A DNA stretch of 64,000 bases from Hyphomicrobiales bacterium (GCA_027483505.1 JAIXUP010000073.1:62001-126000), one strand, 5' to 3'. Shown: positions 1-15,000, numbered from the stretch's first letter. Numbers and translations: made by a program. Notes: generated from the letters alone by a model not told the origin.

Positions 1-3000
1 TTCGCGGTGTTGCCGCGGTTGAGCGTCGCCACCTTGCCCGAGTCGGTCGGTCCCCGGATCGTCATGCGCTCGACCGGCGCATTGCCGGTGCCGCCGTCCT
101 CGGCCCCGACGATGATGTCAGTCGTGAGGTTGTAGACGCCGGTGTCGACGAGGATCACGTCGTTCGCCCCGAGGTCGTACTGCGCCAGGATGGCCTGGAT
201 CGAGGCCTTCGGCGTCAGCGCCGACAGCCCGTCATTGGCGTCGTTGCCGACCGCGCCGGGCGTGTACTGGTCGTTCGTATCGGAGGAGTCGTCGACATAG
301 TAGATCTTGATCGGCAGTGTCACCGCAAAGGCCGCATCTGACGTATCGGTCAGCAGGTTGTCGGTGGTGGTGATCCGGATCAGGTAGTTGGCCGAGGGCG
401 GGAAGCTCGCCGGCGTGATCGTCCAGTCATAGCGGCCGTCATTCGTCTCGTTGCTGGCGATGGTCGTGTAGGTCGTCCCGCCATCGCTCGACACCTCGAT
501 GGTGACGGTCGACGCCGTGCCGAAGGAGCGCCAGGTGATCGGAACCACGTTGCTGTGCTGGTAGGTCTCGGTGCCGTTCGGCGTGAAGACCCTGATGTAG
601 CTGCTCGGGCTCAGCGACGCCTGCGCAGTGCCGCCATAGGCCCCGATCTCGACATAGCCGCCATTGGGCGCAGGCTCCGCTCCGATCGGCGTCGCGCTGT
701 CGCCGCGGTCGATGCCGGGGGAGTTGCTGGCGTCCGCCGTTGTGGGTGCGGCATTGCGGATCGGCAGGCCCGTCACCGGATCGCGGACCACCGACAGGCC
801 GGTTCCCTTGACCGAGCCCACGCTGGAACGCAGGTGGTAGTTGCCGTTGACCGGGTCGACGAATTGCGGGTCTGCCGCCAGGCTGGCGAAATCCTGCAGC
901 GTTGCGAAGCGCCAGGCCTGAAGCGAACTGCGGTCGCCGGACTGCCACGTTCCGACAATGGCTCCAGCCGCCAGATAGTACAGGTTGAAGTTCGAGACGA
1001 AGCCGGTCTGCGCGTTGGGCGCGACGCGGAGTGCGCCGCCGAGGCTGCCGGTGATCGAGAAGATGTTGTTGAGGATCGTCGTGTTGCTGACGTTCTGCAG
1101 CACATCGACACCGCGCCCGCTGGCCTCGATGGTGTTGTTCTGCACCGTCGCATTGCTGCCGGACAGGGTCATGCCGGTCGAGGCGCGGATGACGAGGTTG
1201 TTGACGATGGTCGAGCCGCTGTTGGCGGCGATGCCGGTCAGGACATCCCGCAGCGTGTTGGCCTCGGCCCGTGCCGAACTCGACAGGAAGATGCCGGTGT
1301 CCGAATTGGTGACGAGGTTGCCGCGCACCAGTCCGGAACTGCTGATGCCATAGGTGGCGTTGTTGACGACGTTGTCGACGACCGTGACGGTCGAGCCGCT
1401 GGCGAAGATGCCAAATCCGTTGTTCACGGAGTAGCGCGCGTCCGAGACGTAGTTGCCGACCACGCGCACGTTGCCGCTGGCGCTGATGCCGTAAAGGCTG
1501 CTGCCCGTGACGCGGTTGCCACGTCCGTCGAGCGCGTCCGAGCCAAAGACGACCTCGTTGCCCGCGCCGGATGTCTGGCCGTTGACGCTGATGCCATACG
1601 GGTTGTTGGCGAAACGGCTTTCGGTGATCGCCGAAGCCCCCGTTATGGTGAACTCCGCGCCGTAGAAGCGGTTGTCGTGGCCGTAGATGTTCCGGATGAC
1701 CGGGGCCTGCCCGGTCACCTTCAGGCCGGTGTCGGCGCCAAAGACCTCGACATTGTTGATCAGGCCGACATTGGCCGCGATGATGACGCCGTAATCGGTT
1801 CCCTGCGCGATGATGTTCGTCAGGCTGTCGAGTTGCGAGGTCGTGTCGACCCGGATGCCCTCGATGCTGTGATTGCGGCTGGTGATGTCGCTCAGCACAA
1901 GCGCCGTGGAATTGTTCCGCGCCCACAGGCCGCGCTGGGCGTTCTCCAGCGTGAGGCCACGGATCGTCATCGCATCTGCATCGACGAGCTGCACGATGGC
2001 GTCTTCCGGGATCACCGGGTTGGCCGGCGTGATCCGCGCCACAGAGCCGTTGGTCGGCCCCAGAATGCTGAAGCCTTCCTCGATGCCGAGACCAAGGCTG
2101 CTTTCGCCCGAGATGTCGATGCCGCGGAACACCGTGTAGTTGCCGGCGTCGACATTGACGACCGAGCCGGCGGTCAGATCGTAGGTGCGCAGAACGTTGA
2201 CGACGTTCGGCTTGGGCGCCGTGGCCAGTTTGCCGGTGTTGCGGTTCGAGCCGGTTGCGCCCGGCGTGTATTGGTCGCCCGCGTTCGAGCCGTCGTCGAC
2301 CCAGTAGGTGTTGCCCGCTTCCGGCGTGGTGAAGCTCTCGGTGGTGAGGTCGAACACCGCCGGGTCGCTCACCAGAACGGCCTTGATGCGCAGGCCGTAG
2401 GTTCCGGCTGTCACGCCATTCAGCGATGGCTGCCAGAGATAGCGCCCCGTGTCCGGCGTCGCCGCCGTGATCACCGAGCGGAAGGCCGGGCCGTCCGCCG
2501 TGTCCTGCCAAAGTTCGAGCCGCACTGAACTGCCCACCGCCGCGCCGAAGGTGTCCCATTCGATGAAGCGCTGTTGTCCGATCTCCCAGTCGAGGTAGAG
2601 GTCGGGTGAGCGGATGGCGATGGCGGAACGCTGGCCATGGACCGCGACCTCCTGGCCGTAGACGCCCTGAGTCGTCATCTGGCCGCGCGGGATGACCGCG
2701 AACACGGCATTGTCGAAGTTCACGCCGTCACTGCCGCTGACCGCGGTCGAAGAGAACGAGAAGTCGACCAGCCGCGCGCCGATCGGCAGGCCGATGCGGT
2801 CCCATAGCGCAACCCAGCGTCCTTCGGATTGCTTGAGCTCCAGCACCGTCGGGGTGCCGACCACCGCCTCGGCGGCGGTGCGGAAGGTCAGCGTGACGCG
2901 CACCGTGTCCGGCGTCGTCGATGGCTGCATCCAGACGCGGCCGCCAAAGATCGCCTCCAGCGCGCCGCCATCGATCGCGCCGGCGGTGAAGCCGCGCGCG

Positions 3001-6000
3001 ATCAGGTCGACGCGCTGCGAGGCGAGGCTCACGGAAACGTTGCCGCCGTCATAGGACGTCGTGCCGTCATAGGCCCTGACGACGGACGCCACGGAGCCGC
3101 CGCTGGTCGTCCAGCCGGTCAGGCCAGTCTCGAAGCCGGGATTGGCGAGCAGGTTCAGCGGGTCCGTCAGCCCCTGGAAGCGTCCGAGCGGGTCGCCCCG
3201 ATCAGCGGTCGGGCTCGTCATCTGCTGCGAGGCGGCCTGGGCAAACACGCGGTAGTCGTCGCGCCCGAGGTCAACGAAGCGCGGCTTGGCGGCCTCGGGG
3301 TCGATCGCCGTCCGGCCTGTCGAATTGAGGTCGTAGAGCGCGACGTCCGCCTGCCAGTCGAGGATGTCCGTGAAGGGCCGCGTCCAGAACACCAGCGTGC
3401 CGGTCGGACCTGCATATAGAGTGTTGTAATCGCTGAAGAAGCCGCTCTGCGCCGTGTTGGCGACGTTCAGCGCGGTGCCGACCTCGCTCCAGATGATGTT
3501 GCCGATGATCTCGACGCGGGCCGCATTGCCGCCGAGCTGGATGCCGTCGCCGCCTGTCGCGTCGGCATAGATGGTGTTGTTGCCGATCCGGACATCGGTG
3601 GCGGAGACGCCGATGCCGGTCGCGCTGTTGCGGTAGATCAGGTTCTCGAAGATGCGCTGGTTCGCCGTCGCGGAAATGCCGACGCCATTGAAGGCGATCC
3701 GGTTGCGCAGGATCGAGCCGCTGAAGCCCGAGACGCCGGAGCCGTTGCCGCTGATGATGTTGGCGCGTTCGATGCTCGCGCCGCCCAGCGTTCCCGAGCC
3801 AGATACGCCGGTGACGTTGTCGAACACCCACTGGCCGGTCATGCTGCTGGCCGTAAGGGTGACGCCCGTGACATTGTTGCGGATCGTGTTCGCCGCCGTC
3901 GCCGCATTGGCCCCGAGTGCGGCCGCGCTGTCCGTCACGGTCGAGACAACGCCGATGTTGTTGTTGCGGATCGTGTTGCCGCCGAAGGCAAGGGCCGCAG
4001 CGCCGTAGGCGACGCCGGTCCCGTTGTTGAAGATCGTGTTGCCGGTGATCGTCGCGGTCGTCGCGGCGCTGATCGTCAGGGCCGTGGCGGTTGCGCCGCT
4101 GATGCTGTTGCCGCTGATCAGGCCGGTGATGGCGCGGTCGATCAGCAGGTTGGCCGTGGCGCCCGTGATGCGGTTGTTGACGACAGCCAGATCGGTATGG
4201 GCCGTCCCCGCGAAGCTGACCGCGCCCTGGATGGCGTTCGACGTGATCCGCGCCCCGGTTCCGCCGTTGAGGATCAGATTGCCGGTGATGGTGTTCTCGG
4301 CGAGCCTGACGCCGCTGCCGCCGTTGACGGTCACATTGCCGCTGATCACCAGATCCTGCAGCATCGTGCCGGAGGCGTTGTCGATCACGACAGGCCCGGT
4401 GATCTGCCCGGCGCCCTGGCCGATGATGAGCACGCCCGCATCGGCGGTGGTCACCGTGAAGCCGCCCGTCGCTGCCGTGACGATGATGACGTCGCCGGCT
4501 GTCAGGGCGTTGTTGGCGAGGATGGTTGCGACGCTGGTCGTCGCGTCGGCCGTGAAGGTGCGGTTCGCCGTGGCGTTGCTGCCGCGGACGAACAGGCCGC
4601 CCTCGGCTGTCGTCCAGGTCGCGAATGGACGCCCGGAGGCGTCGACCGCCAGATCATAGCCGGTCAGGCTGGAGGGCAGGGCGGCGATCCCGCTGCCGCG
4701 CGCCTGATCGGGAAACTGGGCCGCAAAGGCGCTTCCCGTCCAGCGCATCGCATACAGGTTGGCGTTCTGCTCGGCGCCGCGCCAATCGACTTGCGCATAG
4801 GTGAGCGTCAGCCCCCCGGTTCCTGAGCCGAGTTGCGGGGCAAGCGCGGCATATGGCGCCAACGAGACGCCGAGCCCGCTGGCGGCGCCGGTCCCCGCTT
4901 CGCTCCACGCGCCGGCGCTGAAGCGCGCCACGAAAACCTGCTGCGTGCGGTCGGTGATCAGCCGCTCCGTCAACGGGCGCTGTTCGACCCAGGCCTGGTA
5001 CAGCACGCCCTGATGATAGGCGAGGGAGGGCGCCGAGGCCGAGCGTTCACCCGTGGCGAGGGGGCCGCCATCGGCCGCCGGCAACGTAGTCCAGGCGCCT
5101 GCCGAGAACTCGCGCGTGACCAGCAACACATCGTCGCCGGAGGAGAACGCGGCGGAGACCGCGATGCGCGCGCCATCGCTGGCGACCGCAAACTGGCCAT
5201 TGAGGGCCTGCGCGCCGAACACGCCCTGACCCGTCGCCGAACCTGCGCCGACCTCGCCCCAGTTCGTTCCATCGAAACGGCGCATGTAAAGCCGCTCCGT
5301 CCCGCTCGAGTTGTCGCGCCAGGCGGCCACAACGCCGGTGCCGGTGGCGACAAGCTCGACATTGGTGGCTGAGCCGGTGTTGCTGAGCCCGGCGGCGGAC
5401 ATTGAATTGCCGAGCGCGACCCATGTGCTTGATCCGGCATCCCAGCGTGCCGCCCGGATATCGCGTGCGCCCGTGCTGCTCACTTCCGTCCAGGCCACCA
5501 CGGGCGCGCCGGACGCGTCGATCACGATGGCCGGATTGGTCGAGGCTGAAGCCGTGTTGCTGATGCCGCCGCCCCGGGCGCTGCCGGCCAGTTCTGTCCA
5601 CGCGCCGTTGACCAGCCTCGCGACGAAGATTTCGGAGCTGTCACCGCGCATGTCGACCCAAGCGACGTACTGCGAGGTGGCATCGACCGCGATCGCCGAC
5701 TGCCGGGAAGGACCATCCGCCGGGATGACCGATCCGTCCCCGGTGAGCGCAGTGCCAGCGCGGTTGAACAGCGCGCCATCGCCTGCGGACAGCGACTGAT
5801 CGCCCGCCGTCAACCCGCCTGCGCCGCGCAGCGTGGTCCAGTCGAAGCTCTGCATCGCCTGCTCGCGGTTGAGCAGGATGTCGCCGGAGGAGATGCGGTT
5901 CGCGCCCGCCGGCACCAGCGACATGCCATCCGGCCCGGCGAGATCGACCCAGAAACCGCCGGTCTGGATGCCTGTGGGCAGGATCGAGCCGTCTCCGCCA

Positions 6001-9000
6001 TCGACGCGTGCCGTGGCCACGAGTGTCGGGTTGGCCGTCGCGGGCGGGGCGGTGTAGCTCGACGCGCCAAGCGCCTCGGCAGCCTCGAACACATCGGATG
6101 CGCCGGTTCCCGGGTCGACGAAATCGGCTTCGGCCTCACCGAACAGGTGATCGTTGCCCGCTCCGCCGAAGAGGCGGTCCCGGCCGGCGTCGACCCCGCC
6201 CATACCGGTGCCGTCATCGCCGAACAGCATGTCCGGCGCGGCGTCGTCGCCGGTGCCGGCTGCCGTGTGGCCGTAGATCAGGTCGTGATGGGCCCCGCCG
6301 ATCAGGGTGTCCGCGCCGGCGCCGCCTTCGATCGTGTCGTCGCCGCGGCCGCCATCGACGATGTCGTTGCCGGCGTCGCCGCGCAGCACATCATTGCCCG
6401 AAAGCCCGAACAGGCGGTCGCGGCCATCGCCGCCCTCCAGCGTGTCGGCCGCATCATCCGAGCCTGTGACGATGTCGTCGCCGCCATCGCCGCGCGCGAC
6501 GCCGCCGCCATAGTCGAGGAACAGGGTGTCGTCGCCGAGGCCGCCCTCGATCGTGTCGCGTCCGAAACCGCCCTGGACGCGGTCGGAACCGGCGCCCGCG
6601 CTGATGGAGTCGTCACCGAGATCGCCGAAGATCAGGTCATCACCCCCGATCGCCGCATCGCCGGTCGACAGATCGCCGTAGATCGTATCATTGCCGGTCC
6701 CGGCTTCGATGCGGTCGCGGTCATCGCCGCCTTCGACAAAGTCATCGCCGCCGCCTGCATCGATCACATCGCGCCCGGCGCCGCCGAAGATCAGGTCCGC
6801 GCCTTCATAGCCGAAGATGATGTCGTTGCCGGCATCGCCGCCCAGCACGTCGCCGAAACGCAGCAGGTCAGTGAAGTTTGGATCTGTCTGGCCGCCATCC
6901 GACGAGCCATGGATCACGTCGTCACCGTCGCCGCCGCTGATCGAATCGCCCACACCGGCTTCGGCGAACAGGGTGTCATTGCCGGCCTGCCCAAGGATCG
7001 TGTCGGCGTCATCGCCGCCGCGCACCAGATCGTTGCCGATGCCGGCATCGATCGAGTCCTGGCCGCGGCCGCCCAGCACGAGGTCGTCGCCGTCGCCGGC
7101 AAGGACCGTGTCGGCGCCGTCCCCGGCCTCGATGTCGTCATTGTCAGCGCCGCCCAGGATGCTGTCATTGTCCGCGCCGCCGCGCAGCACGTCATTGCCT
7201 GTATCGCCGGACAGGTAATCAAGCCCGTCTCCGCCTTCGATCAGGTCGTCCTGTGCGCCGCCGCTGATCGAGTCATTGCCGCTGAGGCCGAAGATGCGGT
7301 CGTTGCCGTCATCGCCGGTGATCGTGTCGTTGCCGGCATGGCCGAACACGATGTCATCGCCGCCATCGGCCTGGATCAGGTCGTCGCCGTCCTGGCCGAG
7401 AATGACATCGGCGCCTGACGTGATGGGCCGCGTCAGGCTGGCGTCGCCATATACCGTGTCGTTGCCGCTGCCCGCATCGATTGTGTCGTTGCCTTCCTCG
7501 CCGCGGATCAGGTCAGCGCCGGTCTGGCCGAAGATCGAGTCATTGCCCTGCTCGCCGAAGATGGTGTCATCCTCGGTGCCGCCGTCGATCGTGTCGCCTT
7601 CCGTGCCGCCATAGATCGAATCTCCGCCGGCCTGCCCGAAGATCGTGTCGACGCCACCTTCGCCGTAGATCGTGTCGCTCTCGCTGCCGCCGTCGATCGT
7701 GTCGTTCTCCGATCCGCCGAGGATCAGGTCGGTGCCGGCATTGCCGAAGATGGTGTCGGCGCCGGCGAAGCCATAGATCGAGTCGGCGCCATCATCGCCC
7801 GTGATCGAGTCGGTGCCGTCATTGCCTTCGATGGAATCATCGCCCGCATTGCCGGCGATGCTGTCATTGCCCGCGTCGCCGAACAGGCGGTCGGCGTCCT
7901 CGTTGCCGAAGATCGTGTCATTGTCCGCGCCGCCACGGATGGAATCGAGCCCTGTGCGCCCGAAGATCGAGTCGTTGCCCGTGCCGCCCTGGATCGTGTC
8001 GTTGCCCGCGCCGCCATCGATCGTGTCGTTGCTGGCCCCGCCGTCGATCTGGTCCGCGCCATCCTCGCCGAAGATCGAGTCCGTGCCGACGCCGCCATCG
8101 ATGGTGTCGTCGCCGGTGCGGCCGTAAATCGTGTCATTGCCGTACTGGCCATAGACGAGGTCGTTGTCGCTGCCGGCGTCGACATAGTCCTGCCCGTCGC
8201 CGGCATAGACCGTGTCGAAGCCAGCGCCGGCCAGGATGCTGTCATTCTGGTTGCCGGCGTCCATGAAGTCGTCGCCGGTGTCGCCGATCAGCGTGTCGGC
8301 GCCGTCATCGCCGATGACCGTGTCGTTGCCTGCGCCGGCATTGATCGAGTCGTTGCCTTCCTGGCCGCGCAGGCGGTCATTGCCGCTTTCGCCGAAGATC
8401 GTGTCGTTGCCGCGCCCGCCGGTGATCGTGTCGTTCTCGGAGCCGCCGAAGATCGAGTCATTGTCGTCGCCGCCATCGATCGAGTCCGCGCCCTGCTCGC
8501 CGCGGATTTCATCATTGCCGGAGCCGGCGTTGATCGTGTCGGCGCCGTCGCCGCCGAGGATCACGTCACGGCTGCTGCCGCTGCTGACGAAGTCGTCGCC
8601 GCTGCCGGCGAAGATCTGATCTTCGCCGTCGCCGGTGTAGATCAGGTCACGCCCCGCGCGCGCATCGACATTGTCGTCGCCACGACCGCTGAAGATAATC
8701 TCGTCGCCGCCGCTGCCGATGATCTGGTCATTGCCGGAATTGTTGATGTCATTGTCGCCGGAGAAGGCGAAGGCCACCTGTGTCAGGCTGTCGACGGACT
8801 GGCCCATCATCGTCTGGATTTCGCCGGAGCGGCTCCGGACTTCGGCGTTGACGTCATAAAGATCGCCGAACAGCAGGTTGCGGGCGCCGGAATCGCCGTT
8901 CGGGCCGCCATAGAGCGCCGTCGCCGTCGCGTCGTTGAAGGCGTCGTCGATGTCGCCGCTGACCTTGTCCGCGCCTCCGCCGCCGACGATGAAGTCGAGG

Positions 9001-12000
9001 CCCGCTCCGCCGAACAGGCTGTCATTGCCCAGATCGCCGATGATCACATCATCGCCCGCGCCGCCAAAGGCAATGTCGGAGCCAGCGCCCAGATAGATCT
9101 GGTCCTTGCCGCCGCCGCCGAAGATCAGGTCATTGCCGCCTCCGGCGATGATCCGGTCATTGGCGGTCGAGCCATAGACCGTGTTGTTGCCCGAGCCGAC
9201 ATCGGCAAACTGCGCCCCGACGCCATCATCGGCCAGGGTGAAGGTGCCCAGCGCAACGCGGTCGTTGCCGCCGCCAGACTGGATCGAATCCAGCCCCGCG
9301 CCGCCGATGATGATGTCGTTGCCATCCGAGGTGAACAGCGTGTCGTTGCCCACGCCGCCGTCCAGCTCCATGTCGATGAAGCCGCCATTCTTGCCCTTGA
9401 GCGCATTCTCGGCGACAAGCCGGTCGTTGCCCGCGCCGCCGCGGCCAACCACCCGGCGCACCACCGGATCGCCGGTCCGCTGGCCGAAGGTCTGCTTGAT
9501 GTCGCCGGACTGGACCTGGACGATCCCCGCGCCGAGCGAGCGCACCACGAAGTCCTCGTCGCCGTCGGTGGCGCCGCGCAGGCCGGCCCGGTCGCCGGTG
9601 TTGAGGATCAGCGTGCCATCGGCCTGCAATTCCGCCAATGGCGGCGGCGGTCCGCACAGCGGCGCATCGAACGAGACGATCACCACGTCAGGGATCAGCG
9701 GCACGCGGACATCGAAGCTGAACGGCCCGACCCCGAAGGTCAGGATCAGGCTGAGATTGAAGCCGATGGCGCCGTTGGCGTCGAAGATGCAGATCGGGCC
9801 TTGCTGCAGCTTCTCGAGGATCTCATTGCCGCGCAGCTTCTTGTCGGCCGCCTCGCCATCGCTGTTGATGGCGTCCTCGTGGAAGTTGAGGCCGATTTCG
9901 GCGAAGATGCCGCCGACCACGCCGACCGAAATGATGCCGAGGTCGAGCGCCGCCCCGAGCTGCACGGTGACGCGCAGCCGGAATTCGGCCGGATCGCCGC
10001 CGGTCTCGCGCGGATCATCGTCGATATAGAAGCCGAGCAGAAGATCGGCGGCATTGCCCGACTTGATGAAGCGCGAGATGCCGTAGGTGTCGTAGCCAAA
10101 GGCCAGATCGATGGCGAGATTGATGTTGCCGGTGAAGACGATCGAGATCGGCGGCGCCGGATAGACCGGAATGCGGATGACCGGGAAATTGAAGGTCCAT
10201 TCGAACGTCGGCAGGTCGATCTCGATCAGATCGACGGTCTGGCCGAACAGCATCCCGATGATCGAGGCCGGATTTTCCCAGATCGGGAACGAGAAGCCGA
10301 GGCTTTCCTGCCGCGGCACGGTGTTCTGGAAATTCGACGGCAATTGGCCGAAGATGTCCGCCGCGCTGCGCAGGCCGGTGGAGTTGGACAGCATCTGGGT
10401 GAAGGCATTGTCGCCGATGCCGTTGAAGCTGCTTGCAAGCCCGCCGGCCGCCCCGCGCTGGCGGGACAGGTTGGCGCCGCCGAAGTTGAAGCTGCCCAGC
10501 GTGATGAACGAGCTGTCGCCGATCGAGCCGAGCATCCCGACCAGATCGGTCACCTTCTTGGCCGCTTTGAGGAAGTCCGCCACCGGCTTGAAATCGGGGA
10601 TGTTCTCCGCCAGCGTGACGATGGTCACGTCTTCGCCCGAGAAGTCCGACAGGATCGGGATCGGCGCGTTCAGGAAATCGATGATCGGCTTGATCGGCTC
10701 GATGACCTTCTGGATGTCGCGGAGCACCGGACCCAGGGTCTTGTTGATGAACTGGCCGAAATTGAGCTTGATGTCATTGATGCCGAAGCTCGGCGGTGCG
10801 CCGTTGGCGACGCCCTCGATGATGTCCCAGCTGAACTGGAGCCGTGCCGACAGGCTCGGGAAGTCGCTGGTGTCGGTGTAACGGTTGGTCGCCGCGTCAT
10901 AGCTGAAGTCGATGCCGAACTGCGCGGCGAAGTCGATGTTGGCGCGCAGGTTGGTCTTGACCGCGACGCTGAGATTGCCGAGTTCGCCAAGATAGGCCTT
11001 GCCGCCGCTGCCTCCGGTCAGATCGACCAGCAGGGAACCCGTGAGGCCGCTGCCGGCGGCCGCCGCATCGGTCATGACAAGCTGGAACAGCCCCAGCCGT
11101 CCGAGCGCCTGGAAATTGCCGTCCAGCCCTGCCACGACCTGCAGGTTGACCTCGTCGACCTTGTCAGTGCGCACGTAGAAAGCGCCGACCCGGTCCACGC
11201 CGAACGACAGCGCCACGCTCCAGTCGATGGCGAAGCGCACCTTCGAGCCGGGCTCGACGCTGAGGCCAAGGCCCGGCAGGCCGATGTCGAAATCGACCCC
11301 GCCGGCCACCTGCCAGCGCCCGCCGAGAGTCAGATCGACATAGATGTCCTGAAGCGCCAGCGGGTCGACCGGTTGGCCCGTGAAGACGGTGTAGTTGGCG
11401 TCGCCTGACAGCTTGTACAGAACGCGAACGTCGTCGCCGCGCCCGGCCGCGCCCGTGTCTTTCAGGATGCCGGCATTGCCGAGCGTCGTCGTCAGGATGT
11501 CGTCGATGGTGCTGAGGGCAGGGGCGGCCCCCTGGCTCAACAGCGAGTTGAAGGTGTTGCGGATGTCGCCGACGAAGTTCGCGGCGCCCTTGAGCCCGTC
11601 GCCGATGAAGGGCAGTTCCAGCCCGAAGAGCTTGCCTTGCAGCACACCCTGAAGGCCGGTCAGGAAGACATCGACGCCGGCAACGAGCACGCTCCACGAC
11701 GACAGCACCGAAGACGCCGAGAACAGCGCCGCGAAGTCCGGCAGGACCAGCGTGTAGGTCCCGGAGGTCGACTGGCCGCCCACCAGCCTGTCGAAGAAGG
11801 TGTCGAGGTTCGGCACCGTGAAGCTGAAGCTCTGCGCCGCCCCGCCATTGACCGACAGGTTGAGCGCCGTCTGCAGCCTGCCGTCGAAGGTGACATCGAT
11901 CGGGCTGCCGCCGATGCCGGAATAGTTGAAGCTGCCGAGATCGCTGAAGAAATAGCGCGGCTGGGCGTTGGTGAACCCGATTCTCAGCGAGGCCGGATTG

Positions 12001-15000
12001 GCCGGGTTGCTCACCGAGGTCAGCGCGATGGCGGTGTTGGCAGCGCCGGTCACGCTCGCTGTCAGCGGCCCGAGCCCGATGTTGAATGCCAGAGCGGAGG
12101 GGTTGGTGACCCTCAGCCCGAGCGTCAGGCCGGTGTTGCGGTCGATATAGGGGCGCGGCGCCGCGACATTGCTCAGGTCGAAGCCGAAGATCAGGCTGGC
12201 GTTCAGCGACGGCGTGATCCGGATCGCGCCCGAACCGCCGGCCTGCACCAGCGCGCTGACGCCCGGGATCTGCGCCACCGAACCCAGGCCCATCTTGACC
12301 AGATCGAAATTGAACGACTGGTTCAGTTCCGGAACGGTCGGGGCGAAGGTCAGGGCGATCCTGAAGTCGCGCGTGGCCTGCTGGTAGGTGAGGGTCACGT
12401 AATTGCCGGCAGGCAGACCGAACGCCGTGCGCAGCAGGTCTTCGAGCTTCTGGTCGATCAGATTGAGCGCGCCGGTCGGATCGCGTGCGAAGTCCTCGGC
12501 GAAGGCCGCGATCTTGTCGGCAAAGTCGAAGACATCGCGCAGCTTGACATTGACCAGCGGGATCGTCTCGTCCAGCAGCGAGTTGCTGGCCATCGACCTC
12601 AGGAAATCGGCCAGGCTGCGGAAGATCGCGATCCAGTCCGAAGCGTCGAGTTCCTTGAAGGCGAGCAGTTGCTGGGCGTTGGCGAAGTCGGCCGACCAGC
12701 CGGCGGGCTGGAAGATGTTGGGCGCGACGATCCTTAGCACAGCACCGGAAACCTGCAGCGCCGGCGCGATCGCGCCCGTCACCTGCAGCGGCAGGTTGAC
12801 GGCGCCCGAACCGCCCAGCGTCAGATCGAAGGCGTCGTCCATGTTCGCGAGCGACAGGAAAGCGCGCGCGCTGAGGGACGGCGCCGTCAGCAGCAGGCGG
12901 GCCGTGCCCGAAATGTCGACGCTCGCATTGTTGATGGCGACGCCCACTGGCCCGACATTGGCCGTTGCCGTCAGCGACCCTGTCACGCGCAGGCCGGCAT
13001 TGGCGTCGAACCGGGTCAGCGAGATCCGGTCGAGCAGGTCGCTCTGGCCGCTCTGGCTGACCGTGCGCGCTGCCGATGTCTGGCTTGCGTCGAGGCCGAG
13101 CAGCGTCCGTGCCGGGTTTCCGGCAGCCGTCGTGATCGTGATCGACTGTGTCGAACCGCCGCCGGAGAAGACGAGGCGGCCCTGGCCATCAGCCTCGGCC
13201 CGCAGCTGCTTGCCGATCGCCTGCAGCTGGCTGACCTGCGGGTTCATCGCCGCGTTGATGTCGCCGACGAGATCGGAAATGCTGGTGTTGGTCGTCGTGC
13301 TGCTGGCCGTGACCGTCACCTGGCCGTAGGACACCCCGTCGACCAGGATGGTGAAGCTGGCGTTCTGGGCGAGCTTGCCGTCCGATGGCAGCACGCCGCT
13401 CGGCGCCACGACCCTGGCCACGTCAAGCGTCTGCGAGGTGAAGCCCATTTCGGTCGCCAGCAGGCTGGTGGGCGCGCCGCGGACCGAGAACGAAACCGCG
13501 TTTTCCCCGGCCGAGACGAGTTGCAGCCTCTCCTGTCCATCGACAATGGCGAGTTCCGCCGTGATGGCGGTGGGAGCAAAGCCGCGCCCGGCCAGCGCCA
13601 CCGCCAAGGCGGCGTTGAGGTCCGTGACAAGACCGAGCCGGTTGGTGTTGTCATTGGTGGCTGCGCGCGTCAGCAGCACCGGCACCACCGTCGCGCCGAT
13701 GATGAGGTCGAAGACGGCATCCCCGGTCAGGCGTCCGTTCGCGGCCGAGCTTGGCCGCAGCGCCAGCAGCGACAAGCCGTTTGGCGACAGGTCGAACCCG
13801 AAGGTCAGGCCGAAGCCGCCGGTGAGGCCGACGGTCAGGTTGCTGTTGGACTGGAAATCGGCGAAGCCGCCGAGATTGGCTCCGTAGTTGAACTGCGCGT
13901 TGTTGACCGGGTTGAAGCGGTTGTTGACGTCGAAGCCGATGACCAGCTGGTCGGACGCCGCCACGTAGCTGACCTGGACCTGCGCCAGCGACAGCCCGAG
14001 GGAGGAGGCGATCGTCTGGCGGAAACCTTGAAGGTCGCTGAACGTGGCCTTGTTGTCTGACCCCAGCAGCGGATTGATCACCGTCCGCGTGAAGACTTCT
14101 GCATAGTCCAGCGCGTCGCCGATCGAGGTGTTGACCAGCGGCAGCTTGGTGCGAAGGAACTGGTTGTCGCCCAGCGAGTTCAGCCACTCGGCAAACTTGC
14201 GCAACACATCAACCAGTTGCCCCGCATCGATGCGGGTCAGGTTGGTGATGTCGTCGGCGCTCGGACCGGTGATGTTGAAGCGGTCGATGTTGCCGCGCAG
14301 CGGATCGCCGCCGAAGGCCAGCGTTGCCGAAAGCTGGCTCCCTGTCGGCAGCGCTGTGTTGAGCACGAACGAGCCGTCGAGGGTCGAGCGCACGATGTCG
14401 ATGCTCAGCAGACTCGCGGGCGTGACGCCGGACAGCGAGTTGGCCGACAGCGCGCGGGCCGTCTGGCCCGACCCGCCCACGCGCACCGCAAGTTCAGTGT
14501 CGAAGGTGATCGCCGGCGAAGCCAGCGTCGCCGAGAACAGCCCGAGCCCCAGATCGATGTTGGCAAGCGCCGCCCCGGTGCCTGCCAACGCGACCCGCAT
14601 GTCGTTGATGCGGACGAAGACGGCATCCTCAGCCGCCACGCCCGGCGCCAGATTCACGCCGAAGCTCACATCCAGTGTCGTGCGCGAACGCAGGCCCATA
14701 TCTGCGGCGAAGCGCAGATTTGCGGCCAGCGCCTGATCGCCCAGCGAGATGCGCCGGTTGAAGTTGCGCTCCATCGTGAACTTGAGCGTGTACATCAACC
14801 GGTCACCGGCCGTGTCGAAGCCAAGCGCGGCAGCAGCCACGTCCGTCGCGGCGGAAAAGCGCCCGCTGGCGGTGCGGGCGGCGTCGATCACGATGCTGTC
14901 GACGGTGGCCAGCGGCACCAGCACCGAGTTCAGCGCGGTCGACGCGCGCGACCCGAAGGTGTTGGTTGCGGCGCCGAGCCCGCCGGCTGCATCCCGCAAC

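Noticed and set aside
6147-7418. 423-codon open frame on the plus strand opposite the RTX array
   Set aside because: It is the antisense of periodic GC-rich RTX codons; its protein is a low-complexity mirror of the repeats, while the minus frame gives canonical nonapeptides.
6130-9450. Short-period direct repeats that could suggest a CRISPR array or satellite
   Set aside because: Units are degenerate 27-bp multiples in one reading frame and encode GGxGxD nonapeptides; there are no constant repeats with unique spacers.
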